From Anthoceros angustus (lineage: Eukaryota; Streptophyta; Anthocerotopsida; Anthocerotales; Anthocerotaceae): DNA of 64,000 nucleotides. A program made the translations under genes and the position numbers. The notes below the pieces were generated by a model, which saw only the letters and a program-made list of their open reading frames with translations, did not search any database and was not told where the DNA came from. The stretch covers positions 1,488,001-1,552,000 of the forward strand of contig VJWM01000063.1 in NCBI GenBank assembly GCA_010909165.1, given 5' to 3'. The first letter of the stretch is position 1; each line of letters opens with the position of its first letter. Below, one piece after another: positions 1-12,911 of the stretch.

Positions 1-347
1 CCCTCCAAGGAATCAGTCCGTTGCTGAAGTGCAGATATCCCTCTACGTGATCATATGGTGCGAAACTTGCTTTCAATTAAGTTTAGACAAGAATGAACCC
101 GTAACTTGAAGGAGAAGTTTTGAAAAAAAGATTTGTCTACAAGAAATCCAACGCTTATGTGTGTTAAAGTGTGTAAGCAAGTTGTACACAAGTTTCATCT
201 CAAACGAATGTACGATGTATTTATTTATTTTGGCCTACTATATTTTTTTTTGTTAGGATAAATAAAATAGATCAATCATAATTTATGATAGAAACTAGAA
301 ATACATCTACTGCTCAAGTATCGGTTTTGATGATGTATATGAAAAGG

Positions 348-2382
348 CTAGAGCTTTGTCACCAAATTACGTTGATTTAAAATCAAACAAATCGACATTA
401 CAACATTACTTTTTGTAAGCCCAAAACAGCCGATGCAAATTAGAAAAATAGCCCCTTTCTTCGTGATTACGGATAATCTGTTAATAACCAGGCCACCAAA
501 ACATCCAAGTACCTCCGCTAAACAATCACTACCTTCATTATCATAAAAGATTTTGTAGTCATATTGTTGAGGATCCGTTGTTGTTAAAGTATAGCCTTTT
601 GCATCACGTGGGATGAGATTATTATGCCCATCGGCCACTATAGTGTGCATTGCGCCCATGGGCTGGTACATCATTTACTCCACATGCTTTGCGGTCGTTC
701 GAACCAAATCGCCCATTCCCCATCACTACGTGTACTGTGGACTTCCCATTAGTGTTTCACCTCCCATTGCATTTCAGAAGCCCATCTCGCAAAAGACCTT
801 CAGATAGATATTATTTGGCCAATAACCTACAGCTATGCCCTCGATATACCACACATCTCTGTAGCATCTAGATTACAAATCAACCCAATTTGTAAATAGG
901 GTGAATGAACTTGCCACATTGGACAAATACATTAAAACTATTCAAAGCTCTTGAAATAAAGAAGAATAGAATGATATAGTTATATATCACGATACCTTGT
1001 TAATGCCAAGAGCATGCTTGTGCCATCATAATTCAGACAAAACCACCACCAAGGACATAGGTTGCATCGGTTTGAATAAATCAGCATTGTAGATTGAAGC
1101 ATCCCGTTGTTTGATAATTATCCTGTATTAACACACAACACTTTATATTAGCTACGAAGTTTGAACTAACATGCATTACTAGTGAAGGAATGTTGCTTTC
1201 CATAGGAATCACTTCGTCCAATAAATAAACAAATGAGGTTGTGCATCCGAAAACATTAATGGTTCCACCTATTTTTGAAGAAACAAGAAATTTCAAATGT
1301 TAGGTGCCTTCCACCAAAACGTTATTATATTTTCTTGGATTATAAAACTCTTTTGAGATTTGATTGATATGTTTATAATACTATAACATAAAGCAACATA
1401 ACAATCCACACTTGACGTATTACATTATTATTGCCTGATGCTATAACCCAAATTTGCGAGATTGTACCATCTTGGTTTGTCATATCGACGAGGATTCCAA
1501 AGACTAATCCGTTCCACCTCCATTCCACTTTCCCGGACTTGAAGCAACGACATCACGTTTATATCTACATATGTTAATGAATCTTGCATGCTTGTGTACG
1601 TGTTTAACAATAGCTTCATGCTTGCTACATTGATCTATCTAGTTCTCATTATCATGAGGACTTCATGGTTTGAGGTACTTACATGATGCGTGACCGATTG
1701 AACTTGGCCTAGAGCTCTTTTGCGGCCGTATTTACTTTGTGCACGTTATCTCCTTTGCTTGCACGTAGAATAGGTATAGTACCTTCGGACACGAACCAAC
1801 TTCATGTTGATAGAGTATAAATCGTGTTGCTTGATAACATAGTTGTGATTCGCCTTTTGAGTTGATGTTGATGGTTTCTACGTAGTACTGGAGCTATTTT
1901 AGATCTTGAGCATCAAATGAAGACAAAGTATGCTAATGTTATAGTTACATCCGTTTGAAATGAAAGCCATAACGAAAGCACACTTACTTGAATCACATGA
2001 TCCTTAAAGCGTGGATCTCGTAGTGTTAGTTGGTGCTCAATCTTCACGCAATCTACTATCGAACCATCTGTAGCTGGAATCAATTCAAACATAAAAATAG
2101 CGAGTCGCTTTTAAGATACTAATGCAAAGAATGGTCAAGCCTAAAAAAAAACCTTAGAACCTTTAGTTAATATGAATAAAAATTCCCAATCAACAAGAAT
2201 TGGGGAATCGTTAAAATCTCACAAATTAAAGGAAAGTAAAAAACTTGTGTGTTTGGACAAATGGCAATGTACCATCTTTTGAAATAAAAGCTTTCCTTTG
2301 TGCCTCAACCAACGCTTTTGCTTCCATAGCTAAAAAGGAACAAGAAGCTTGCCAATAGTAGGATTAGCCAAGTGTTAGACAT
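348..2382 (-). CDS. Neprosin-domain secreted protein, unit 1 (reading frame interrupted as assembled)
   Basis: I recognise the neprosin (former DUF239) family of plant secreted proteins, whose characterised member is a glutamic prolyl endopeptidase. About seven exons are readable on the minus strand. Exon 1 starts at the ATG at 2380-2382 and encodes a signal peptide (SNTWLILLLASFLFLFSYGS). Exon 2 (to 1988, donor gtaagtg) carries the activation-peptide motif DGSIVDCV followed by LRDPRFKDHVIQ. Exon 3 ends at 1683 (donor gtaagt). Exon 4 (about 1624-1413) holds ISLWNPQG, SQIWVIASG and, in better units, SEVGWI. Exon 5 (from 1268) encodes QPHLFIYWT. Exon 6 encodes NYQTTGCFNLQC and VLGGGF. The last exon holds VGYWPNNIY and a GGE and stops at 348. 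By family analogy the glutamates in EVGW and GGE are candidate catalytic residues (inference). This copy lacks the exon 1 and exon 4 donors and reads cttcggac where a frame needs cttccggac. Confidence 0.75.
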
Positions 2383-2501
2383 GGTGTCAACTAGTCTTCA
2401 CTAGGAAGTCTCACAAGAAAAGGAGCTTGAACATGAACTTAGCTAATTTAGAACAACTTTAACTCGACAATAATGTGAATAAGAGTGAAGCACACACACA
2501 C

Positions 2502-2508
2502 ATATATA
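2502..2508 (-). promoter_or_regulatory. TATA box of the neprosin gene beside a CA microsatellite (conserved in all units)
   Basis: Read on the minus strand this is TATATAT, about 120 nt upstream of the neprosin ATG. It directly abuts a short CA/TG run of variable length. The same element lies at 8779, 15057, 21274, 27479, 33752, 40049 and 46340 in units 2-8. The gap between the neprosin ATG and the first plus-strand ATG is about 230 bp, so the element probably sits in a bidirectional promoter. Function is inferred from position only. Confidence 0.5.
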
Positions 2509-2608
2509 GACCATATCTAAAATTATTTCTTGAACTTATCTCTTGGTATACAATTGATCTTGATACATATATGTACATGCATGTATGCGCCAGATTCTTG
2601 AATTAGTT

Positions 2609-5600
2609 ATGGATATGGAAAATGCCCATCAGAGAAGCTCAGCCTGATTTTTCTCTTAAGCTTCAGATGGGCGAGCTCTTGCGACTAGGTACATTTGCAA
2701 TTCAGCTAATATTGTGAAGCGCTTTTCCGCCAAGTTTGGTGATAAAACACTACCCAAAAGTTTTAGTGTTTGAAGTTTGCCAAGGCATCATGAGCTCATC
2801 ATATCCAAAGGTCCTTACCCAAGCCTCGCTACCATTTCTATAGACTATCGCATGTTGGGCTTCCCTATTTTGATCATTGGCACGATCCTTTGCGGACATC
2901 ATACCGCTAATAGCTACCAATATTTTACATTACATCATGGTGTTGCAATGTATGTACATTCTCATGCCATATGTGAGCTTCCAAGAAAATCTCATTACCC
3001 TTATGACCCTTTTTGAAGGTAAGCAATAGCTATGCTCTCCGGCCAATGTGGCGCATCACATTGATGTGTGTCCTTCAAATCTTAGTTCTCGATATTTAGC
3101 TTAGTTTCCACATTGAAGGTTTGTGTTATTTTGATAATACAGATTATCGGCATGCATATAGTGTGATGACGACAAAGGAAATTGGCAATGAGGTGATTTT
3201 GCAATTCCTACCCTCGACGACACTCAACACACTTGAATGCTGCGGTGGCTCAACTTCTCAATTGGAATGGAATGTCGATGATGGTGGTATGATGTATCAA
3301 TTTCCCATGTCCTCATTTTAAATGTCACAAACTTTCTAACGTTATTATGGATTTGGTCATAATGAGTCTTCATGTTGTAGAGGATTTGTTTGGGCATAAA
3401 CACAAATCTTTATGACGGTCTCACTGCTGGTTAGATGTAAGCCCTAAAGGAATAATCTACTCAAATTGAGTGGTTGTTGTAGCGTTTTGGGCCCTCATGT
3501 TTTCCACATCCATTTTTACGTCGGACCTTTGAGCATATGTGCCTCGCAATGTGGAGAACATGTAGATTTTTAGAGCGGACCAACACCATCTCCATGCCCG
3601 TGAGCTTGAAGGAGATTCCTGTAAGATGCGTGGAACAAAGCTGTACATGCTGAGGCCCACCATCACAATGGCCTCTTCTTGAGCCACGAGCTAGAGCCCT
3701 CGCTAGACCGTGGTCGTAAGGCCTCAACAACCTTGATGGCCACGGCAATATCCGGTCGTCACGGTGCGTGTTGCCGATTGTTTAGGTCGATCCGATGTGT
3801 TTTTAGAAATGGAGGTCACCTAAGCATAGCTTAGTAGGACTAGCCCAATTTTTCTTTGGAAAATGTGATGGCCATGCTCTTGACTTTCAATTGTGCTCAT
3901 TTTTGTGACAATGTCCATGGCCTTGCTAAGAATTCAATCCGTGATGAAGTTTGCTCAACCCAAGTCCTTGTCATTCTGCAAGCCTGTGAGGATGCTCGCC
4001 TGCCTTGTGACCTGAAGGGTCAAAGGGCATTGGAAATTTGTGGAAATGTCATATAAGGCATTGCCTTGTTTCAAAAGAGATGAGAGATACATACATGCGT
4101 GCACGGTGGTCATTGTGAGAGTGAGACCAGGTAAAGCAGTTTTTTTAAAAATAAAATATACATAAATACATGATATTCACCGACGTAAATGGACTTCGTC
4201 CTTTAGGAGTTGAATTCCATGGCAGCATGCCAAAGAGCATTTCAGTTCGTGAACATTCAAAGCCCGGGGGCCACAATCTTCCTAAGTACGTTGTCGGCGG
4301 AGAAATGGGATCACAAAGAATGCAACGACGATTGCGATTGTAGAAGCATAAGGAGCCAAAGCAAAGATTCGAGTTGCCGAGGCAAGATGCGGAGATTGCA
4401 AACATCGGCATCCGCGCCCACGGTCCCGAGCTCATCGGCCTTGCGACCGAGGCGGTAGGTGGAGAAATCATTCCACAAGGTGACATCGGAATAGAATCAC
4501 GCATGACAAGCATGGTCGTGAGTTTTGATCCAAGAAAATCTTGGCAAAGGCGTGTCATCGATCAAACGAAGGGTGACTTCGACCCGAGCAACCGTATGGT
4601 GCTGACTTGATGGAAAGGAGGTCTTGCTCGGGTTGGATCCACCAAACCGGATCGCCGCAGATTCAAGACGATGTTGTGAGAACCAGCATTGATAAAGCTC
4701 AAGAACTACCATCGGGTTTGGCCTCCAATCGGCGAACAACATTTGGTTGGATGTGGGATTGCTTGGGATCCGCAGGTGAATCGAAGGTGATTGTGAAGTC
4801 GGTGTCGCATAAGCGCACCGCCAGTTGGGGAACCCGATATATGGGCGTGACGCGCTGCCCTCGCCGATGTCGTTGTCATGTGCTAGAGAGACCGTGGAAC
4901 CCACAAGGGGTGTGCTGCCCACTTTGTTGTAAAGGCGCTGTAGGTGTTGTCACTAGTCGCCCTGGTGTTCAAGTCGATGCATTACCACTTCTATCCCATG
5001 TTGGAATGGCTAGCTTGCCAATGCCACGCAATGCAGGCCCACCCCTTGTAACTTCCGGCTGGATGAAGAAACGTAAGCACAAGGCAAAATTTCAAAGGTC
5101 TAAGTGCTATGCCCGTAAAACATCTCTCATCCCACGATGGTGAGACCATTATTGAAGCATTTGTTATGCTCTATGAGAAAATGATGCTCAGAACGTTCGA
5201 ATGAGGACATTTTAAGATTGATACATTATCGACCACGATCATCCAAATTCCATAAATTTTAATATAGAACATTCACCACTCGCAACATTCAAGTGCAACC
5301 TCGATTTTGCGGAAACATTTCAAGCACAAGCAATCTTGCCCATCCAGGTCCATAGGCGGATAGGATCCTTGTGTGATGCTCCTCACTTTTTCATAGAGAA
5401 GCAGTCTTGTGCACACGGCACAAAGGGCCACTTGCCCAACAAAATGTCCATACATTTGCAACATTATGAATCTAGCTTTCAGCTCTAGTATCAAGCTTTG
5501 TCATGCTTAATCCATTGTGTCGATTCTTACTAGAGGGGAGGAGAAGGTGCGGATTGTGCTTGTATGAACACATTATTGTCGTGGGGCGCAAGCATTTTAA

Positions 5601-5788
5601 TGCAAGCGCCACCACCATTAGGGTCTCTACATGTTGGGCTTCTCTATTTTGATCGTTGGCATGCTTCTTTCCGGATAGCATATCCGATAGCTACTAGTGT
5701 TACGCCGACATCATGGTGTTTCACGTCCGGTGTTACAAAATGATGCGATATGTGAGCTCACAAGAAAATCTTATGACTCATTTTCAAG
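2609..5788 (+). CDS. Unassigned multi-exon plus-strand gene, unit 1 (frames interrupted)
   Basis: I do not recognise a family. The sequence looks coding in patches. A first module from the ATG at 2609 encodes segments such as SLKLEWAALATRL, NSANIVKRF and HVGLPYFDHWHDP (best seen in units 2, 5 and 8) and ends at a clean donor gaag|gtaagc near 3018. A middle part has longer patches, e.g. 4607-5143 (178 codons) and HYHFYPMLEWLACQC near 4980. A second module ends at donor caag|gtaagag (5788) and encodes HVGLLYFDRWHASFR, a diverged copy of the first module. A further exon seems to follow the intron ending ttacag near 5922. The frame is broken many times, mostly at CG-rich sites. It could be a real gene with consensus errors, or a decayed one. 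Confidence 0.4.
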
Positions 5789-6636
5789 GTAAGAGATAGT
5801 ACGCTCTTGGGCTGACTATGTCCCCACATATTATTACTTCGACGTGTTGTCCTTCGAGATCCTAATTCTTGTTATCTTCTTTATATCTAAGTTTTGTGTT
5901 ACTCGGTTGATTGTAATTACAGGATGCAAGCAAAACATTCAAGTTGAAGCTTTCCCTGTTTTAAGGTTTAGCTTTAATTTTCCGTTTCTTTCTTTTACTT
6001 AAGCATATATTTGCCATTTGGTGGCTTAACTCACGTTCATACTCAAAGGCTTCAGTGTTTGTTGCAATGCTAGTAAGCCTGTGACATTGTGAGCACCTGG
6101 TCGCACCTTGTAAGTCAAGCTTAATTTTGGTAATAAAAATAAATCGAACATTGGGGATTTTGCAAGGTTCTAATTCTTAAAAATATGTCTTCATCGGGCA
6201 TGAACCAAATTTCAGTCATGGTGTTTTTGGTGTTTTATTTAAAAGTTGACTCACAAAGTTTCTATAGACCGTTAATCGAAGTTAGAGGACAAAAGCCTCC
6301 AAGGAATCATCCCGTTCAAGTGCATAGATATCCCTCTACGTGATCATATGGTGCTAAACTTGCTTTCAATTAAGTTTGACAAGAATGAACCTGTAACTTG
6401 AAGGAGAAGTTTTGAAAAATAGATTTGTCTACAAGAAATCCAACGCTTATGTGTGTTAAAGTGTAAGCAAGTTGTACACAAGTTTCATCTCAAAGCGATA
6501 TACGGATGTATTTATTTATTTTGGCCTACTATATTTTTTGTTAGGATAAATAAAATAGATCAATCATAATTTATGATAGAAACTAGAAATACATCTACTC
6601 GTTCAAGTATCGGTTTTGATGATGTATATGAAAAGG

Positions 6637-8650
6637 CTATAGCTTTGTCACCAAATTACGTTGATTTAAAATCAAACAAATCGACATTACAACATTACTT
6701 TTTGTAAGCCCAAAGCAAATGGATGCAAATTAAGAAAAAATAGCCCCTTCTTGATTACGGATAATCTGGTTAATAACCAGGCCACCAAAACATCCAAGTA
6801 CCTCGCTAAACAATCACTACCTTCATTATCATAAAAGATTTTGTAGTCATATTGTTGAGGATCCGTTGTTAGAAGTATAGGCCTTTTGCATCACGTGGGA
6901 TGAGATTATTATGCCCATCGGCCACTATAGTGTGCATTGCAGCCATGTGGTACATCATTTACTCCACATGTTTGGTCCGTGGCGGTCAGAACCAAATCGC
7001 CCATTCCCTATCACTCGATGACCGTGGACTTCCCATTAGTGTTTCACCTCCCATTGCATTTGTTAGCAAGCCCATCTCGCAAAAGACCTTACGTAGATAT
7101 TATTTGGCCAATAACCTCTGGTATGCCCACGATATCTGACCACACATCTGCGTGGCACTAGCTATCACAAATCAACCCAATTTGTAAATAGGGTGAATGA
7201 ACTTGCCACATTGGACAAATACATTAAAACTATTCAAAGCTCTTGAAATAAAGAAGAATAGAATGATATAGTTATATATCACGATACCTTGTTAATGCAA
7301 GAGCATGCTTGTGCCATCATAATTACAAAAACCACCAAGGACATAGGTTGCATCGGTTTGAATAAATCCGAGGCATTGTAGATTGAAGCATCCTGTTGTT
7401 TGATAATTATCTTTCAGACACACACAACACTTTATATTAGCCTAAGTTTGAACTAACATGCATTACTAGTGAAGGAATGTTGCTTTCCATAGGAATCACT
7501 TCTTGTCAATAAATAAACAAATGAGGTTGTGCATCCGAAAACATTAATGGTTCCACCTATTTTTGAAGAAACAAGAAATTTCAAATGTTAGGTGCCTTCC
7601 CAAACGTTATTATATTTTCTTGGATTATAAAACTCTTTTGAGATTTGATTGATATGTTTATAATACTATAACATAAAGCAACATACTTACAATCCACCCC
7701 ACTTCATAGTATTACGGTTATTATTGCGATGCTATAACCCAAATTTAGATTGTACCATCTTGGTTTGTCATATCGCCTTGAGGATTCCAAAGACTAATAC
7801 GCTCCACCTCCATTCCACTTTCTCGGACTTGAAGCAACGACATACCGCATTTTATATCTACATATGTTAATGAATCTTGCATGCTTGCGTGTAACATAGC
7901 TTCATGCTTGCTACATTGATCTATCTAGTTCTCATTATCATGAGGACTTCATGGTTTAGGTACTTACATGATGCGTGACCGATTGAACTTGGCCTAGAGC
8001 TCTTTGCGGCTTCGTATTTACTTTGTGCACGTTATCTCCTTTGCACGTAGAATAGGTATAGTACCTTCCGGACACGAACCAACTTCATGTTGATAAGCAT
8101 CGCACGTGTTGCGGAATACAGTTGTGATTCGCCTTTTGAGTTGATGTTGATGGTTTCTACGTAGTACGTGGAGCTATTTTAGATCTTGAGCATCAAATGA
8201 AGACAAAGTATGCTAATGTTATAGTTACATCTTGAAATGAAAGCCATAGCAAAGCACTTACTTGAATCACATGATCCCAAAGCGTGGATCTCGAGTGTTA
8301 GTTGGTGCTCAATCTTCACGCAATCTACTATCGAACCATCCGTAAGTCGGAATCAATTCAAACATAAAAATAATAATTTAAGATACTAATGCAAAGAATG
8401 GTCAAGCCTAAAAAAAAAAACCTTAGAACCTTTAGTTAATATGAATAAAAATTCCAATCAACAAGAATTGGGGAATCGATTTAAAATCTCACAAATTAAA
8501 GGAAAGTAAAAACATACGCTGTGTGTTTGGACAAATGGCAATGTACCATCTTTTGAAATAAAAGCTTTGTGCCTCAACCAACGCTTTGCTTCCATAGCTA
8601 AAAAGGAACAAGAAGCTTGCCAATAGTAGGATTAGCCAAGTGTTAGACAT
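6637..8650 (-). CDS. Neprosin-domain secreted protein, unit 2 (frame interrupted)
   Basis: It has the same exon order as the unit 1 copy, with ATG at 8648-8650 and stop at 6637-6639. The CCGG site in the SCPEGT exon is intact here, so CPEGTIPIL reads in frame. The site joining the SLWNPQG and QIWVIASG segments is shortened (atttagattg) and breaks the frame. The CPGFIQ codons read tccgaggc on the plus strand instead of tccagggc. It lies head to head with the unit 2 plus-strand region across the CA/TATA gap. The encoded product is inferred to be secreted, since the signal peptide is the same as in unit 1. Confidence 0.7.
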
Positions 8651-8882
8651 GGTGTGCTCAACTAGTCTTCACTAGGAAGTCTCACAACAAAAGGAGCTTG
8701 AACATGAACTTGTAGCTAATTTAGAACAACTTTAACTCCGGACAATAATGTGAATAAGAGTGAAGCACACACACACACATATATAGACCATATCTAAAAT
8801 TATTTCTTGAACTTATCTCTTGGTATACAATTGATCTTGATACATATATGTACACATGCATGTGCCCAGATTCGAATTAGTT

Positions 8883-11800
8883 ATGGATAGGAAAATGCCC
8901 ATGCGCGAGAAGCCCACTGATTTTTCTCTTAAGCTTGAATGGGCAGCTCTTGCGACTAGGCTTTGCAATTCAGCTAATATTGTGAAGCGCTTTTTAAACA
9001 CAAGTTTGGTGATAAAACACTACCCAAAAGTTTTAGTGTTTGAAGTTTGCCAAGGCATCATGAGCTCATCACATCCAAAGGTCCTTACCCAAGCCGCTAC
9101 CATTTCTATAGACTATCCGCATGTTGGGCTTCCCTATTTTGATCATTGGCACGATCCTTTGCGGACATCATACCGCTAATAGCTACCAATATTTTACATT
9201 ACATCATGGTGTTGCAGATGTACATTCTCATGCCATATGTGAGCTTCCAAGAAAATCTCATACCCTTATGACCCTTTTGAAGGTAAGCAATAGCTATGCT
9301 CTCCGACAATGTGCGATACATTGATGTGTGTCCTTCTCAAATCTTGGTTCAGTATTTAGCTTGGTTTCCACATTGAAGGTTTGTGTTATTTTGATAATAC
9401 AAGATTCTCGGCATGCATATAGTGTGATAGGCGACAAGGAAATTGGCAATGAGGTGATTTTGCAATTCCTACCTCTCGAGACTCAACACACCTTGAATCT
9501 GCACGGTGCCTCAAGCTCTCAATTGGAGTGGAATGTCGATGATGGTGGTATGATGTATCAATTTCCCATGTCCTCATTTTAAATGTCACAAACTTTCTAA
9601 CGTTATTATGGATTTGGTCATAATGAGTCTTCATGTTGTAGAGGATTTGTTTGGGCATAAACACAAATCTTTATGACTCACTGTTGGTTAGATGTAAGCC
9701 CTAAAGGACGAATCTACTCAAATTGAGTGGTTGTCGTAGTTTTGGGCCTGTGTTTTTCCACATCCATTTTTACGTCGGACCTTTGAGCATATGTGCCTGC
9801 AATGTGGAGAACATGTAGATTTTTAGAGCGGACAAACGAACACCATCTCCATGCCCAACGGTGAGCTTGAAGGGAGATTCACATGATGGAACAAAGCCGA
9901 GTGTATGCCGGGGCTGGTCACAATGGCCTCTTCTTGAGCCCCAGCTAGAGCCCTCTCGCTAGACCGTGGTCGATAAGGCCTCAACTGTGATGGCCTTGCA
10001 GGCAATATCCGGTCGTCGCAGGTGCGTGTTGCCGTTGTTTAGGTCTCGATCCCGATGTGTTTTTAGAAATGGAGGTCACCGCATAGCTTAGTAGGACTAG
10101 CCCAATTTTTCTTTGGAAAATGTGATGGCCATGCTCTTGACTTTCAATTGTGCTCATTTTTGTGACAATGTCCATGGCCTTGCTAAGAATTCAATCCGTG
10201 ATGAAGTTTGCTCAACCCAAGTCCTTGTCATTCTGCGCCACAAGTGAGGATGCTCGCTGCGGCCTTGTGACCTTGAAGGGTCAAAGGCATTGGAAATTTG
10301 TGGAAATGTCATATAAGGCATTGCCTTGTTTCAAAAGAGATGAGCGATACATGCAAGCTCTGGTCATTGTGAGAGTGAGACCAGTAAACGATTTTTTAAA
10401 AATAAAATATACATAAATACATGATATTCACCACAGAATGCCGAAAATGGACTTCGTCCTTAGGAGTTGAATTCAAGCCTGCATGCCAAAGAGCATTTCC
10501 AGATTCGTGAACATTCAAAGCGCGCACAATCTTCCTAAATACGTTGTCGACGGAGAAATGGGATCAAAGAATGCAACGGCGATTGCGATTGTAGAAGCAT
10601 AAGGAGCCAAAGCAAAGATTGAGTTGCCGAGGCAACGAAGATGCGAGATTGCAAACATCGGCATCCGGCGCCCGGTCCTCGAGCTCATCATGCGACCGGT
10701 AGGTGGGAGAAATCTCTCCACAAGGTGACATCGGAATAGAATCACGCATGACAAGCATGGTGGTGAGTTTTGATCCAAGAAAATCTTGGCGATGCGTGTG
10801 CAATCAAATCGAAGGGTGACACCGGGCACCGCGTATGGTGCTAGACTTGATGGAAAGGAGGTCTTGCTCGGGTTGGATCCACCAAACCGGATCGCCATGA
10901 TTCAGCGATGTTGTGAGAACCAGCATTGATAAAGCTCAAGAACTACCATCGGTTTGGCCTCCAATCGGTGAACAACATTTGGTTGGATGTGGGATTGCTT
11001 GGGATCCGCAGGTGAATCAAGGTGATTGTGAAGTCGGTGTCGTACAAGCGCACCGCCCGACAAGTTGGGGCAGCCCAACTTCCGGATATGGGCGTAGCAT
11101 GATGCGCGGCGCGCCCTCGCGCGATGTCGTTGTCATGTGCTAGAGACCGTGGAACCCACAAGGGCTGCTGCCCACTTTGTTGTAAAGACGTCTGAGGTGT
11201 TGTCAAGCGACTAGTCGCCGACTCGTGGGGTATGTTCAAGTCGATGCATTACCACTTCTATCCCATGTTGGAATGGCTAGCTTGCCAATGCCACGCAATG
11301 CAGGCCCACCACCCCTTGTAACTTCCAGCCGGATGAAGAAAGCGAAAGCACAAGGCAAAATTTCAAAGGTCTAAGTGCTATGCCCGTAAAACATCTCTCC
11401 CACGATGGTGAGACCATTATTGAAGCATTTGTTATGCTCTACAAGAGAAAATGATGCTAACGCTCGGAATGAGGACATTTTAAGATTGATACATTATCGG
11501 ACCACGATCATCCAAATTCCATAAATTTTAATATAGAACATTCGACCCACTCGCAACATTCAAGTGCAACCTCGATTTTGCGAAACATTTCAAGCACAAG
11601 CAATCTTGCCCATCCAGGTCCATAGGCGGGCGCATAGGATCCTTGTGTGATGCTCCTCACTTTTTCATAGAGGTCTTGTGCACACGGCACAAAGGGCCAC
11701 TTGCCCAACAAAATGTCCATACATTTGCAACATTATGAATCTAGCTTTCAGCTCTAGTATCAAGCTTTGTCATGCTTAATCCATTGTGTCTGATTCTTAC

Positions 11801-12063
11801 TAGAGGGAGGAGAAGGTGCGGATTGTGCTTGTATGAACACATTATTGCTGTGGGGCAAGCATTTTAATGCAAGCAAGCACGCCACCATTCCAGGGTCTCT
11901 ACATGTTGGGCTTCTCTATTTTGATCGTTGGCATGCTTCTTTCCGGATAGCATACCCGGCAGTAGCTACTAGTGTTACATCGACATCATGGTGTTTCACG
12001 GTCGATGTTACAAAATGATGCGATATGTGAGCTCACAAGAAAATCTTATGACTCATTTTCAAG
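8883..12063 (+). CDS. Unassigned multi-exon plus-strand gene, unit 2 (frames interrupted)
   Basis: This unit gives the longest clean read of the first module: 8856-9179 runs in one frame through DFSLKLEWAALATRLCNS, KHYPKVLVFEVCQGI and HVGLPYFDHWHDP, then meets CGCTAATAG where units 5 and 8 have CTACTAATAG and stay open. The middle part is open over 10913-11143. The second module ends with donor aag|gtaagag at 12063. Product unknown. Confidence 0.4.
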
Positions 12064-12911
12064 GTAAGAGATAGTCGCTCTTGGTGACTATGTCCCCATA
12101 TTATTAGACGTGTTGTCCTTCGAGATCCTAGATCGTTATCTTCTTTATATCTAAGTTTTGTGTTACTCGGTTGATTGTAACTACAGGATGCAAGCAAAAA
12201 AACATTCTGTTGAAGCTTTCATGGTTTTAAGGTTTAGCTTTAATTTTCCGTTTCTTTCTTTTACTTCCAAGCATATGTTACTGCGAGGCCATTTGGTGGC
12301 TTAACTCACGCTCATACTCAAAGGCTTGGTGTTTGTTGCAAATGCTAGTAAGCTGCAGACATTTGAGCACCGGCGGTATGTCGCACCTTGTGTAATGCGG
12401 CTTAATTTTGGTAATAAAAATAAATCGAACATTGGGGATTTTGAAGGTTCTAATTCCCTTAAAAATATGTCTTCATCGCATGAACCAGCTCAAATCATGG
12501 TGTTTTTGGTGTTTTATTTAAAAGTTGACTCACAAAGTTTCTATAGACCGGTTAATCGGGTTAGAGGACAAAAGCCCTCCAAGGAATCGATCCGTTCAAG
12601 TGCGCAAGATATCCCTCTTGATCATCATGGTGCGAAACTTGCTTTCAATTAAGTTTAGACAAGAATGAACCAGGTAACTTGAAGGAGAAGTTTTGAAAAA
12701 TAGATTTGTCTACAAGAAATCCAACGTTTATGTGTTAAAGTGTAAGCAAGTTGTACACAAGTTTCATCTCAAACAGAATGTCGGATGTATTTATTTTTTG
12801 GCCTACTATATTTTTTGTTAGGATAAATAAAATAGATCAATCATAATTTATGATAGAAACTAGAATACATCTACCGTTCAAGTATCGGTTTTGATGATGT
12901 ATATGAAAAGG

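Larger units (their letters stand above)
1..6295. repeat. Array unit 1
   Basis: This unit is complete by the arbitrary anchor, and its left neighbour lies outside the window. Diagnostic states: G in gctagagc (351), T in gagctatttt (1897), and the long ccgtttctttctttt form near 5980. It differs from the other units by losing the splice-donor bases of neprosin exon 1 (near 2245) and exon 4 (near 1410). Confidence 0.95.
6296..12574. repeat. Array unit 2
   Basis: Length 6279 bp. Diagnostic states: T in gctatagc (6640), T in gagctatttt (8177), and the long ccgtttctttctttt form near 12248. It has the longest open stretch of the first plus-strand exon module (8856-9179). Confidence 0.95.
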
